Shown here piece after piece: positions 52,300 through 60,959 of a DNA stretch of 64,000 bases. Position numbers and translations under genes: made by a program. Origin of the DNA: Gammaproteobacteria bacterium (GTDB lineage: Bacteria; Pseudomonadota; Gammaproteobacteria; Pseudomonadales; Azotimanducaceae); NCBI GenBank assembly GCA_030425195.1, contig JAUIAV010000010.1:62001-126000 (forward strand), in the 5' to 3' direction. The first letter of the stretch is position 1, and each line of letters starts with the position of its first letter. The notes below the pieces were generated by a model. The model was not told where the DNA came from. It saw only the letters and a program-made list of their open reading frames with translations, and did not search any database.

Positions 52300-52569
52300 T
52301 CAAACGAGCGTGTCGGGCATGCGGGAGGGGGCATCAATCCGGACGATCTTGTTCCGCTGCTTTGCGCCCCGCTCGATGACGACGTCAGCCAGCCGGGTTC
52401 CGAATTCATCCGCCAGAAACCGGCGGAGCGCGTCGTTCGCCTTGCCGTCCTGAGGCGGAGCGTTGAGCCGGACGACCATGGCCTCGCCGCGGCGACCACC
52501 CCAGCCGGTGCGGTCTGCGCGCGGGATCACGCGGATGGAGAGCCGCAGAGGGGATGAGTGCGTACTCAG
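52300..52569 (-). CDS. yggU: DUF167 (YggU) family protein, probable CTG start
   Basis: Small cytosolic protein of unknown function; 89 residues with the start proposed here (family about 95). RVIPRADRTGWGG, VVRLNAPPQDGKANDALRRFLADEFG and VVIERGAKQRNKIVRI are the DUF167 signatures. No ATG, GTG or TTG lies before the conserved part except a GTG inside its first strand. CTG at 52569 overlaps the yggT stop as CTGA and gives a sensible N-terminus (MSTHSSPLRLSIRV). The frame also runs far upstream through yggT and proC without meaning. Confidence 0.82.
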   Translation of the reverse strand: MSTHSSPLRLSIRVIPRADRTGWGGRRGEAMVVRLNAPPQDGKANDALRRFLADEFGTRLADVVIERGAKQRNKIVRIDAPSRMPDTLV

Positions 52570-53108
52570 ATGTACAGCTGCGGCAGGATGCGCTGAATGA
52601 CGCCGATCAGCAGGAAGACCAGGATCGGCGAGAAATCGAGCCCGCCCATGGGAGGTATCAGCTTCCGCGCCGGTGCCAGGATCGGCTCGGTCAGCTGCTG
52701 CAGCAGCGCCAGGGCGGGATGGTAGCTGCCGGGTGCCAGAAAACTGGCGATGATCATGATCAGGATGGCCCACCAGAAGCCGGTGACGATGAAGGAGACC
52801 ACCCGGATGGCGCTGTTCACGATCACCTGGAGCGGCGTGCCCGGGAACTGTCCCAGGATCGCGGCGATGGCGTAGAAGAACAGCACCTGTGCCAGGACGG
52901 CTGCCAGGAAGGACGCGAAATCGATGTTGCGGTATCCGGGCAGGGCCATTCGCATGGGCTTGAGCACCGGGTCCGTGACTTTCACGATGCCCTGGGAGAT
53001 CGGATTGTAGAAATCCACCCGACAGGCCTGCAGCAGAAAACGGGCGATGAAGAGCACGGTCACCGTCTGCAGAAGAAAGGTGGTGATGTAGAAAAGCACG
53101 TCGGTCAT
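52566..53108 (-). CDS. yggT: YggT family membrane protein
   Basis: 180 residues with two YGGT repeats, each a helix pair: about 5-25 with ACRVDFYNPISQGIVKVTDPVLKPMR, and about 105-130 with LAPARKLIPPMGGLDFSPILVFLLIGV. Role not firmly known; linked to osmotic tolerance and division in some bacteria. Between proC and yggU, the usual order. The start lies 3 bases after the proC stop. Confidence 0.95.
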   Translation of the reverse strand: MTDVLFYITTFLLQTVTVLFIARFLLQACRVDFYNPISQGIVKVTDPVLKPMRMALPGYRNIDFASFLAAVLAQVLFFYAIAAILGQFPGTPLQVIVNSAIRVVSFIVTGFWWAILIMIIASFLAPGSYHPALALLQQLTEPILAPARKLIPPMGGLDFSPILVFLLIGVIQRILPQLYI

Positions 53109-53111
53109 GAC

Positions 53112-53921
53112 TTATCCGAATTCCTTCGCCAGGGTTCTGGAGCGCTCGCCGGCCGCTGCCAGAGCACGACGAATGGTAGCGGCTGCGTCCGCCGCGTCCA
53201 GCGCGTCGATGGCCGCAGCCGTCGTGCCGCCGGGTGAGGTGACGTTGGCCCTCAGCACGGCGGGGGGATCCGTCCGCTCCCGAGCCATGAGTGCTGCGCC
53301 ATAGGCGGTTTCCAGCGTGAGCTCGGTGGCCGTTTCCACATCCAGGCCCTGGTCGATGCCTGCTTCTATCATGGCTTCCATCAGATAGAAGAAGTACGCG
53401 GGTCCACTGCCGGAAACGGCGGTGACGGCGTCCAGCTTGGCCTCCTCGTCCACCCACAGGGTCCGACCGGCTGTGGCCAGTATGGATTCGGCCAGCGCCC
53501 TGCCGGCATCGCTCACCGTGGGGCCAGCGTACAGGGCGGTGATGCCCGCACCCAGCAGGGCGGGCGTGTTCGGCATGCACCGGACGATGGGCTGATCGGG
53601 CCGGGTCCAGCCGTTCATCGCCTGGACGGGTACACCCGCGGCAATGGACACCAGCAGCTGCTCCGGTGCCAGCGGGAGGGTCTCGAGCATCTCGCCGAGG
53701 ACCTGGGGTTTGACGGCAACGACCACCACGTCGGCGCCTTCGACGGCTACTCCATTGTCGCCGGTCACCCGGATACCGAGTTCTTCGAGCAGCGCCCGCT
53801 GAGCGGGCAGCGGGTCGCTGACGGAAATTCTGTTCGCGTCGGTCCCGGCGCCCAGGAGGCCGCTGATCAGGCTCCGGGCCATGTTGCCGCCGCCGATGAA
53901 GGCGATGGTCGAGTCACTCAT
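53112..53921 (-). CDS. proC: Pyrroline-5-carboxylate reductase
   Basis: Last step of proline synthesis, NAD(P)H-dependent. 269 residues. FIGGGNMARSLISGLL Rossmann motif near residues 7-22, VVAVKPQVL, and the active-site region SGSGPAYFFYLMEAMIEAG with TSPGGTTAAAI near the C-terminus. Start at 53921 (MSDSTIAFIGGGNM). Confidence 0.97.
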   Translation of the reverse strand: MSDSTIAFIGGGNMARSLISGLLGAGTDANRISVSDPLPAQRALLEELGIRVTGDNGVAVEGADVVVVAVKPQVLGEMLETLPLAPEQLLVSIAAGVPVQAMNGWTRPDQPIVRCMPNTPALLGAGITALYAGPTVSDAGRALAESILATAGRTLWVDEEAKLDAVTAVSGSGPAYFFYLMEAMIEAGIDQGLDVETATELTLETAYGAALMARERTDPPAVLRANVTSPGGTTAAAIDALDAADAAATIRRALAAAGERSRTLAKEFG

Positions 53922-53929
53922 GCGTATCC

Positions 53930-54628
53930 TCAGATTGTTGATGACGGTTCGCGGGCACCGAAGATGGCGGTGCCGACACGCACCTGTGTCGCACCCGCGA
54001 CGATGGCTTCCCGGTAGTCGCCGCTCATGCCCATGGACAGGGTATCCCAGCACGGCGGAGCCGAGTCGGCCAGATTGTCGAACAGCGACCGTAATCGGCC
54101 ATAGCCCGTACCGGGATCGGTGCCGGGGTCCAGTATGGTCATGAGACCGCGCACGTCCAGTCGTTCCAGGGATCGGCAGGCGGCCAGAAGCCCGGCGGTC
54201 TCCTCCGGGGCCACACCGGCTTTGTTGGGGTCGCCGTCCACGTTGACCTGGAGGCAGATGGCCAGGCGGGAACCCTCCGGCCGCTGGTCGTTGAGACGGC
54301 GGGCGATCTTCTCTCTGGATACCGTATGCACCCAGTCGAAGTGCGTGGCAATGGCGCGCGTCTTGTTGCTCTGAATGGCGCCGATGAAATGCCAGACTGG
54401 CGCTGCGTCAGGACGCGCCCGACGGACCTCGGCAATCTTCGTCTCGGCCTCCTGCAGGTAGTTCTCACCGAAATCCCGCTGGCCGGCGTCCAGTGCCGCG
54501 ATCACGTCGACGGCCGGCTTCGTCTTCGAAACGGCGATCAGCCTGACCGCATCGGGCGAGCGGCCGGCAGCCCGGGCGGCGCGATCGATGTCGGCCCGGA
54601 CACGGGCCAGGTTGTCTTCGAGGTGCAT
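53930..54628 (-). CDS. yggS: PLP homeostasis protein YggS (PLPBP)
   Basis: Non-enzymatic pyridoxal-phosphate carrier. 232 residues. PLP lysine in LIAVSKTKPAVDVIAAL near residue 35; FGENYLQEAETKI, WHFIGAIQSNKTR and SMGMSGDYREAIVAGATQVRVGTAIFGAR are the family motifs. Start at 54628. Divergent from pilT with 158 bases between. Confidence 0.96.
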   Translation of the reverse strand: MHLEDNLARVRADIDRAARAAGRSPDAVRLIAVSKTKPAVDVIAALDAGQRDFGENYLQEAETKIAEVRRARPDAAPVWHFIGAIQSNKTRAIATHFDWVHTVSREKIARRLNDQRPEGSRLAICLQVNVDGDPNKAGVAPEETAGLLAACRSLERLDVRGLMTILDPGTDPGTGYGRLRSLFDNLADSAPPCWDTLSMGMSGDYREAIVAGATQVRVGTAIFGAREPSSTI

Positions 54629-54708
54629 CACGACAGGCAGTTGAACGGAGTGCAAAGGCGCTTTGCCAACCGGGTCTCAGTTTCGGCAGTCATCGGCAAA
54701 GAGCGTGG

Positions 54709-54737
54709 TTAATCAGATACTTGGGGTCTAGTATAAC
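54709..54737 (+). promoter_or_regulatory. Candidate pilT promoter
   Basis: TTAATC (54709-54714), 17 bases, TATAAC (54732-54737), 50 bases before pilT in the divergent gap with yggS. Confidence 0.4.
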
Positions 54738-54786
54738 CGCTGCCCCAGGCGTCCCGGACAGACGGCGAGCCAGACAAGGACAGAGA

Positions 54787-55821
54787 ATGGACATAACCGA
54801 ACTCCTCGCGTTCAGCGCCAAGCAGGGCGCATCCGACCTTCATCTTTCGGCGGGTCTGCCGCCCATGATCCGCGTGGATGGCGACGTGCGGCGCATCAAC
54901 CTGCCGCCGCTCGAGCACTCCGAGGTGCACGCGCTCATCTATGAAATCATGAACGACAAGCAGCGCAAGGACTTCGAGGAATTCCTCGAAGCCGACTTTT
55001 CGTTCGAGGTGCCGGGCGTCGCCCGCTTCCGGGTCAACGCCTTCAACCAGAATCGCGGCGCCGGTGCGGTCTTCCGGACGATTCCATCGAAGGTGCTGAC
55101 CATGGAGGATCTGGACATGGGCCAGGTCTTCAAGGATGTATCCATGGTTCCCCGTGGGCTCGTGCTGGTCACCGGCCCTACAGGCTCGGGTAAGTCCACC
55201 ACACTCGCGGCCATGATCGACTTCATCAACGACAACCGCTACGACCACATCCTCACCATCGAGGACCCCATCGAATTCGTGCACGAATCGAAGAAGTGTC
55301 TGGTGAATCAGCGGGAAGTCCATCGTGACACGCACGGATTCAACGAGGCGCTGCGCTCAGCGCTCAGGGAAGACCCGGACATCATTCTGGTGGGCGAGCT
55401 CCGTGACCTGGAAACCATCCGTCTGGCGCTCACTGCCGCGGAAACCGGCCACCTGGTGTTCGGCACGCTGCATACGACTTCCGCGGCCAAGACCATCGAC
55501 CGGGTGATCGACGTCTTTCCCGCGGAGGAGAAGGACATGGTCCGCTCCATGCTTTCCGAGTCGCTGCAGGCCGTGATCTCACAGACGCTGCTGAAACGGG
55601 CCAATGGCGGCCGGGTGGCAGCGCACGAGATCATGATCGGCATCCCCGCCATCCGGAATCTCATCCGGGAGGACAAGGTGGCTCAGATGTACTCGGCCAT
55701 CCAGACGGGGAGCTCCCACGGCATGATGACCCTGGACCAGTGCCTCGAGGGTCTGGTGGCCAAGCGGGTGATTACCCGGGATACGGCGAGAGAGAAAGCC
55801 AAGATCCCGGACAATTTCTGA
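54787..55821 (+). CDS. pilT: Type IV pilus retraction ATPase PilT
   Basis: Hexameric motor that depolymerises pili for twitching. 344 residues, same as P. aeruginosa. N-terminal DITELLAFSAKQGASDLHLS; Walker A GPTGSGKSTT near 133-142; Asp box LTIEDPIEFVH; Walker B IILVGELRDLETIRLALTAA; His box FGTLHTTSA; and the C-terminal AIRNLIRE motif needed for retraction. The start at 54787 is set by homology. Confidence 0.97.
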   Translation: MDITELLAFSAKQGASDLHLSAGLPPMIRVDGDVRRINLPPLEHSEVHALIYEIMNDKQRKDFEEFLEADFSFEVPGVARFRVNAFNQNRGAGAVFRTIPSKVLTMEDLDMGQVFKDVSMVPRGLVLVTGPTGSGKSTTLAAMIDFINDNRYDHILTIEDPIEFVHESKKCLVNQREVHRDTHGFNEALRSALREDPDIILVGELRDLETIRLALTAAETGHLVFGTLHTTSAAKTIDRVIDVFPAEEKDMVRSMLSESLQAVISQTLLKRANGGRVAAHEIMIGIPAIRNLIREDKVAQMYSAIQTGSSHGMMTLDQCLEGLVAKRVITRDTAREKAKIPDNF

Positions 55822-55852
55822 TCCGGCGCGAACCAGCCAGTAGGAGGCGTAA

Positions 55853-56998
55853 ATGGAATTCGACAAGCTGCTGAGACTCGTGGTGGAGAAAGGGGCATCG
55901 GACCTCTTCATCACCGCGGGTAAGCCGCCCATGCTGAAGATCAATGGCAAGCTGTTCGCGGCAGGCAAGTCGAGCCTGTCTCCGGAGCAGTCCAAGGACA
56001 CGGTCCTCGGCGTCATGAACAAGGATCAGCAGGCCGAGTTCCTGAAAGAGCACGAATGCAATTTCGCCATCAACACCCGGGGCCTCGGCCGGTTCCGGGT
56101 CAGCGCTTTCCAGCAGCGGAATCTGGTGGGTATGGTGCTGCGGCGGATCGAAGTCAACATTCCCCTGGTTTCGGATCTGGGTCTGCCGCCCATCATCGAA
56201 GACCTGGCCATGACCAAGCGGGGACTCATCATCTTCGTGGGTGCCACGGGCACGGGTAAGTCCACGTCGCTGGCAGCCATGATCGGGCACCGCAACGAAA
56301 ACTCGTCCGGGCACATCATCTCCATCGAGGACCCCATCGAATTCATCCACCAGCACAAGGGCTGCATCATCACCCAGCGCGAGGTGGGGGTGGATACGGA
56401 TTCCTTCGAAGTCGCACTGAAGAATACGCTGCGGCAGGCGCCGGACGTGATCATGATCGGTGAGGTCCGGACCCGGGAGACCATGGAGCATGCGATCGCC
56501 TTTGCCGAGACCGGCCACCTGTGTCTCTGCACGCTGCACGCCAACAACGCGAACCAGGCACTGGACCGGATCATTCACTTCTTCCCCAGCGACCGGCACA
56601 CACAGGTCTGGATGGATCTGTCGCTGAACCTCAGGGCCATGGTGGCGCAGCAGCTGGTGCAGACCGTGGATGGTCAGGGCCGGCGTGCCGCCATCGAAGT
56701 CCTCATCAACACGCCGCTGGTGTCCGATCACATCCGCAAGGGCGAGGTGCATCTGCTCAAGGAGCTGATGGCGAAGTCCACCGAGCACGGCATGCAGACG
56801 TTCGACCAGGCGCTATACAAGCTCTACGCGGAGCACGAGATCACCTACGACACGGCACTGTCCCATGCGGACTCTCCGAACGATCTACGCCTGATGATCA
56901 AGCTGGGCGCGGATGCGTCGGAAGATCCCATGGCGGCAGCTTCGGACAAGCTCACCCTCGAGGAGGACGAGCAGGACGTGTTCAGCTACCGGCGTTAG
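55853..56998 (+). CDS. pilU: PilT-like accessory retraction ATPase PilU
   Basis: Works with PilT to give full retraction force. 381 residues (P. aeruginosa 382). LLRLVVEKGASDLFITAGKPP, Walker A GATGTGKSTS near 134-143, ISIEDPIEFIHQHKGC, Walker B VIMIGEVRTRETMEHAI, CTLHANNANQA. Directly after pilT with a 31-base gap. It ends by overlapping the convergent ruvX. Confidence 0.97.
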   Translation: MEFDKLLRLVVEKGASDLFITAGKPPMLKINGKLFAAGKSSLSPEQSKDTVLGVMNKDQQAEFLKEHECNFAINTRGLGRFRVSAFQQRNLVGMVLRRIEVNIPLVSDLGLPPIIEDLAMTKRGLIIFVGATGTGKSTSLAAMIGHRNENSSGHIISIEDPIEFIHQHKGCIITQREVGVDTDSFEVALKNTLRQAPDVIMIGEVRTRETMEHAIAFAETGHLCLCTLHANNANQALDRIIHFFPSDRHTQVWMDLSLNLRAMVAQQLVQTVDGQGRRAAIEVLINTPLVSDHIRKGEVHLLKELMAKSTEHGMQTFDQALYKLYAEHEITYDTALSHADSPNDLRLMIKLGADASEDPMAAASDKLTLEEDEQDVFSYRR

Positions 56999-57417
56999 CG
57001 CGCCGCGTCCTGCGCCCGCTCGGGCGCATTCAGCCAGGTTTCGGCGATCAGCGCGGCAGCCGCTGCGTGGGAAGCCTCCCCGGCCTCCCGGCTCGTCAGA
57101 CGTTCGTCCGCCATCGATACCGGTACCCCCGTGCGCTCACCCAGCCTGGCCGCAAAGGCTCTGGCGCGCCCGGACATCTCGCTTTCCGTATCGTCCATGT
57201 TCAGGGGCAGGCCCACCACCAGCCGGACGGGCCGCCATTCTTTGACAAGCGCTTCCACGGCCCCCCAGTCGGGTCTGCCGTCGCGGGCGCTGAGGGTGGT
57301 CAGGGCGGACGCCGTACGCGTCACCGTCTGCCCGGCGGCCACGCCGATGTGTTTCAGACCGAAGTCGAACGCGAGCACGCTGCCCGTATCGACGCCCGCC
57401 CGGTCCGGCCCGGTCAT
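56995..57417 (-). CDS. ruvX: YqgF/RuvX family RNase H-fold nuclease
   Basis: Essential in E. coli; involved in 16S rRNA 5' processing, once proposed as a Holliday resolvase. 140 residues. LAFDFGLKHIGVAAG near the N-terminus, LVVGLPLNMDDTESEMSGRARAFAARL, and VSMADERLTSREA with the catalytic acidic residues. Start at 57417, three bases after the algH stop. Convergent with pilU, four-base overlap. Confidence 0.95.
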   Translation of the reverse strand: MTGPDRAGVDTGSVLAFDFGLKHIGVAAGQTVTRTASALTTLSARDGRPDWGAVEALVKEWRPVRLVVGLPLNMDDTESEMSGRARAFAARLGERTGVPVSMADERLTSREAGEASHAAAAALIAETWLNAPERAQDAAR

Positions 57418-57419
57418 GT

Positions 57420-57992
57420 TCAGGCGTGTCCCGGCTGGGACGAGATCAGAGAGAAGTCGATGCCGAGACTGTCCGCGGCCCGGGTGATCCGCTCTTCGTA
57501 GCCCGTTGCGAAGATGATCTGCCTCGCCTGCTCGGGTTCGACCGGTGCGGTCAGCCAGGCGTTGTCGGCCACTTCGCTTTCCAGCTGGCCGGCATCCCAT
57601 CCCGCATATCCGAGGGCGACCAGAAACTGTTCCGGCCCCTCTCCACCCGCTATGGCTTCGAGCACTTCCCGGGCAGAGCTGAGGCTGATGCCGCAACCGA
57701 GGTCGAGGGAAGCTTCGAAACGTTCGTCCGCCGTGTGCAGGATGAACCCCCGCTCGACTTCCACGGGTCCCCCTTCGACCACGAGGGTGTCCACGGGCGT
57801 CTCGCCTTTGTCGATGCCGAGCTGAGCCATCAGCTCGATGAGAGACACGTGAGAAGGCCGGTTGACCATGATCCCCATGGCGCCCTCGTCATTGTGCTCG
57901 CATATGAACGTGAGCGTATCACCGAAGTAGGTACCGGCGAGTCCCGGCATGGCCAGGAGAAACTGGTTTTTCAGGCTGAGGTCAGCTGCCAA
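57420..57992 (-). CDS. algH: UPF0301 family protein AlgH/YqgE
   Basis: 190 residues. NQFLLAMPGLAGTYFGDTLTFICEHNDEGAMGIMVNRP is the family N-terminus, followed by VVEGGPVEVERGFILH and ALGYAGWDAGQLESEVADNAWLTAP. Linked to alginate regulation in P. aeruginosa, biochemical role unsettled. Its start lies inside the end of the tonB-like gene (11-base overlap). Confidence 0.95.
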   Translation of the reverse strand: MAADLSLKNQFLLAMPGLAGTYFGDTLTFICEHNDEGAMGIMVNRPSHVSLIELMAQLGIDKGETPVDTLVVEGGPVEVERGFILHTADERFEASLDLGCGISLSSAREVLEAIAGGEGPEQFLVALGYAGWDAGQLESEVADNAWLTAPVEPEQARQIIFATGYEERITRAADSLGIDFSLISSQPGHA

Positions 57993-58827
57993 GCGTGGCT
58001 CCGGAGCGGGAGAATTTCCAGGTGCGGATGATTTCCAGCTGATCGTACTTCTTTCGCATCTCCACGGGAAAGTCCTGGAAAGGAGAGGCGAGGCGGACGA
58101 TCCGCAGGGCGGCCTCGTCCAGGCTCCGATTGCCGGAGGATTCCAGAATTCGGAGCTCCTGAAGATTGCCGTCCCAGCTGATCACCACCAGCATCCTGAG
58201 GTCGCCGTGCAGGTCACCGGCCGGGTAGTTGGCGTTGCCGATCCGTTCCACCTTCTGCCGCCACATGTTGAGGTAGGCGGCTTCATCGGCCGTCTTGGTG
58301 GAGACGCTGGTCAGCCGCTTCACCCGCGGTGCCTTGGCCAGCGCCTGGCGCTCACGGGCGATCCTGGCCTCGAGGCTGGCGATTTCCCGGGCGAGTTCCT
58401 CGTAATTCTGGCTCAACTGACTCTCGGTCGGGGGAAGCGGCATCTCGTTCTCCGTCGGCACCGCGTCCTCGGGATTGACCAGGGAGGTGAGCAGCTCCCG
58501 CTTTTCCAGAAGCTGGGCCTCCCGGGCAGGCAGAGACTGGGAAGCCACGTCCTGAAAGACGTTGTCCTGAAACTCCGCTTCCTGGTCCGTGGTCATCTCC
58601 ATGATCTCGGCTTCGGTCCCGGATCCCTGCTGGTTGGCCTGAGCCGCGAACTCCGCATCCTCCGGCGCCTCCAGGTCGTTGAACTGAGCCAGGGTGATCT
58701 CGATGGTGGGTGAGGACTCCACATTCACACCGGCCGAGAAACCAACGCCCAGAATGAGTGCCGCATGGAGGGCGGCAGCCAGGAACAGGGTGAAGCTCAA
58801 ACGGTCTCTGGGTGTGATGGCGGCCAT
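57982..58827 (-). CDS. TonB-family energy transducer-like protein
   Basis: 281 residues. N-terminal membrane helix at about 11-30 (SFTLFLAAALHAALILGVGF with the His seen in TonB), an acidic Glu/Gln-rich periplasmic stretch instead of the usual Pro-Lys repeats, a coiled-coil segment around NYEELAREIASLEARIARERQ, and a C-terminal TonB domain (NANYPAGDLHGDLRMLVVISWDGNLQELRILESSGNRSLDEAA). It matches TonB3 of P. aeruginosa in position; that protein is needed for twitching. No exbB or exbD is nearby. Confidence 0.88.
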   Translation of the reverse strand: MAAITPRDRLSFTLFLAAALHAALILGVGFSAGVNVESSPTIEITLAQFNDLEAPEDAEFAAQANQQGSGTEAEIMEMTTDQEAEFQDNVFQDVASQSLPAREAQLLEKRELLTSLVNPEDAVPTENEMPLPPTESQLSQNYEELAREIASLEARIARERQALAKAPRVKRLTSVSTKTADEAAYLNMWRQKVERIGNANYPAGDLHGDLRMLVVISWDGNLQELRILESSGNRSLDEAALRIVRLASPFQDFPVEMRKKYDQLEIIRTWKFSRSGATLGS

Positions 58828-58851
58828 GTCCGGGCTCGGGCGTTGTCGGTT

Positions 58852-59856
58852 TCAGCCGTTCAGTTCGGCCTCGATGCTGTCCATCAGCATACCCGCGATG
58901 TCGAGGGAAAACTGTGCATCCAGTTCCCGTATGCAGGTCGGGCAGGTGACGTTCACCTCTGTGAGGTAGTCGCCGATCACGTCGATGCCGACGAACTTGA
59001 GACCCCGGCGCTTGAGTTCGGGCCCCACGGTGGTGGCGATCAGGCGGTCCCGGTCCGTCAGAGGGCGGCCTTCGCCGGTCCCGCCGGCCGCCAGATTGCC
59101 CCGGGCCTCTCCGGCCAGGGGCACCCGGGCGAGGGCGTAGGGAACGGGTTCGCCGTCGACGAGCAGAATGCGCTTGTCGCCGTTGACGATCTCCGGGATG
59201 AAGACCTGGCCCATGATCTGCTGGCGGCCGAAGTCGGTGAGGGTTTCCAGAACCACGCCCAGATTGGCGTCTCCGTCCATGATCCGGAAGATGGAGGCGC
59301 CGCCCATTCCGTCAAGTGGCTTGAAGACAACGTTCCGGTGCTCGGCCTGAAATGCGCGCAGCACGTCCTCCCGGCGGCTCACCACGAGGGGCGGGCAGAC
59401 CTCGGTGAACTGGGTGGCGAAGAACTTCTCATTGCAGTCCCTGAGAGAAGCGGGGCGGTTGACGACCATCGCCCCTTCCGACTCCGCCCGTTCCAGGTAG
59501 TAGGTCGCGTAGATGTACTCCAGGTTGAACGGGGGGTCCTTCCGCATCATTATGATGTCGAGGTCTGCAAGAGGAGTGAGTACTTCCTCACCCTGTTCGT
59601 ACCAGCTGCTGCCGAACTCCGCGTTGGTGACCGGTTCGTTGGCCTTCAGGCGACTGAAGAAGGGTTCCGTGAGCTCGAGAGGCCGGATCAGGCCGCTGAC
59701 GCGACCGCGGTCGAGCAGCAGGTCCTCCAGGCCGAGGGTGAAGATCTGCCAGCCCCGGGTCTGAGCGGCCCGGATCATGGCCAGGGTACTGTCTTTCTTC
59801 AGTGCGAGACCATCGAGCGGGTCCATCACGAAGGCGATTCTTGGCGTATCGGTCAC
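58852..59856 (-). CDS. gshB: Glutathione synthetase
   Basis: Joins gamma-glutamylcysteine and glycine using ATP. 334 residues. ATP-grasp fold: FVMDPLDGLALKKDSTLAMIRAA near the N-terminus, MMRKDPPFNLEYIYATYYLE, VVFKPLDGMGGASIFRI, and the metal site FVGIDVIGDYLTEVNVTCPTC. Upstream of the tonB-like gene, divergent from pilG. Confidence 0.97.
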   Translation of the reverse strand: MTDTPRIAFVMDPLDGLALKKDSTLAMIRAAQTRGWQIFTLGLEDLLLDRGRVSGLIRPLELTEPFFSRLKANEPVTNAEFGSSWYEQGEEVLTPLADLDIIMMRKDPPFNLEYIYATYYLERAESEGAMVVNRPASLRDCNEKFFATQFTEVCPPLVVSRREDVLRAFQAEHRNVVFKPLDGMGGASIFRIMDGDANLGVVLETLTDFGRQQIMGQVFIPEIVNGDKRILLVDGEPVPYALARVPLAGEARGNLAAGGTGEGRPLTDRDRLIATTVGPELKRRGLKFVGIDVIGDYLTEVNVTCPTCIRELDAQFSLDIAGMLMDSIEAELNG

Positions 59857-60154
59857 TGTTTTCCGCCGGGTTATGGGTTGAAATTCGAATCAGCAGGGCG
59901 ACGGCCGGAGTTCTTCGGAAGATCTCTTCGTAAGAGCCGGATGCCGTAGCGCTAGTTTACGGTATGGGCTCTGGTCGGCAAGAAAAATGAGACGGAATTC
60001 CCTTTCCTATCCACGGCTTATGGCACACATCTCGTCAATCGTGATACAACCTCTGCGCAGAATCGATGTGCCTGGAAGCCCCGCGTTTCGTGGAGTTTGA
60101 GGTGGTTCCGGAATAGGTGGTTCGAAGAAGAGGCACGATTCGAGGGTTTGAGCA
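59857..60154. other. Divergent intergenic region gshB-pilG
   Basis: 298 bases with no recognisable gene. A weak promoter-like pair (TTATGG at 60018, GATACA at 60043, 19 bases apart) could serve pilG, and TGGCAC at 60021 resembles half of a sigma-54 site without its partner. Nothing here is convincing. Confidence 0.4.
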
Positions 60155-60571
60155 ATGGATGGTAAGACCGGGCAGAAGGACCAGGCAATGGAAGAAGAGG
60201 AACTTCAGGGCGTCAAGGTCCTGGTAATCGACGATTCGAAGACCATACGTCGATCCGCCGAGAATCTGCTGTCCAAGGAAGGCTGTGCCGTCATCACGGC
60301 GACAGACGGCTTCGACGCGCTCGCGAAGATTGCCGATTCCCGCCCAGAGATCATATTCGTAGACATCATGATGCCGCGCCTGGACGGCTATCAGACCTGC
60401 GCGCTCATCAAACAGAATTCAGAGTTCAAGACCACGCCGGTGGTCATGCTTTCCTCCAAGGACGGGCTGTTCGACAAGGCAAAAGGACGGATCGTCGGCT
60501 CGGATCAGTACATCACCAAGCCGTTCTCGAAAGAAGAACTGCTGGGCACCATCAAGACGCTGGTGCAGTAG
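60155..60571 (+). CDS. pilG: Pil-Chp response regulator PilG
   Basis: Single-domain receiver of the twitching chemosensory system; promotes pilus extension. 138 residues. Acidic pocket VIDDSK, phospho-Asp in IIFVDIMMPRLDGYQTC near residue 70, Ser in MLSSKDG and Lys in ITKPFSKEEL. ATG 60155 with GAGGG eight bases ahead; Met12 is an alternative start. Confidence 0.95.
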   Translation: MDGKTGQKDQAMEEEELQGVKVLVIDDSKTIRRSAENLLSKEGCAVITATDGFDALAKIADSRPEIIFVDIMMPRLDGYQTCALIKQNSEFKTTPVVMLSSKDGLFDKAKGRIVGSDQYITKPFSKEELLGTIKTLVQ

Positions 60572-60591
60572 AGCGGGCGGGCGCACGAGCG

Positions 60592-60957
60592 ATGGCAAGA
60601 ATTCTGGTAGTTGACGACTCCCCCACGGAAACGCACCAGTTCGTGAATGCGCTGGCGAAGAACGGGCATCAGGTTCTGACCGCGGCCAGCGGCAGCGACG
60701 GCATCAGCATTGCCGCGGAGGAGAAGCCGGACGTGATCCTGATGGACGTGGTCATGCCGGGCATCAACGGTTTCCAGGCCACCCGACAGCTCACCCGCAG
60801 CGAATCCACCGCGCACATTCCGGTGATCATCGTTTCCAGCAAGAACCAGGACGCCGACCGGGTCTGGGGCGAGCGGCAGGGTGCCTGCGGTTATCTGACC
60901 AAACCGGTGGACGATCGGACCCTGATCGATACCGTCAACCACGTGCTGAGCGCCTGA
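60592..60957 (+). CDS. pilH: Pil-Chp response regulator PilH
   Basis: Second single-domain receiver, thought to oppose PilG and favour retraction. 121 residues. LVVDDSPTE, phospho-Asp in VILMDVVMPGINGFQATRQL near 52, IVSSKNQDAD and LTKPVDDRTL. 20 bases after pilG and two bases before pilI. Confidence 0.95.
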   Translation: MARILVVDDSPTETHQFVNALAKNGHQVLTAASGSDGISIAAEEKPDVILMDVVMPGINGFQATRQLTRSESTAHIPVIIVSSKNQDADRVWGERQGACGYLTKPVDDRTLIDTVNHVLSA

Positions 60958-60959
60958 CC

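Noticed and set aside
52300-53580. A 426-codon frame ending in DUF167
   Set aside because: Only the last 89 codons are DUF167-like; the rest is yggT and proC in another frame.
60018-60060. Sigma-54 promoter for pilG (TGGCAC at 60021)
   Set aside because: The matching TTGC element is missing at the required spacing (TCGT instead).
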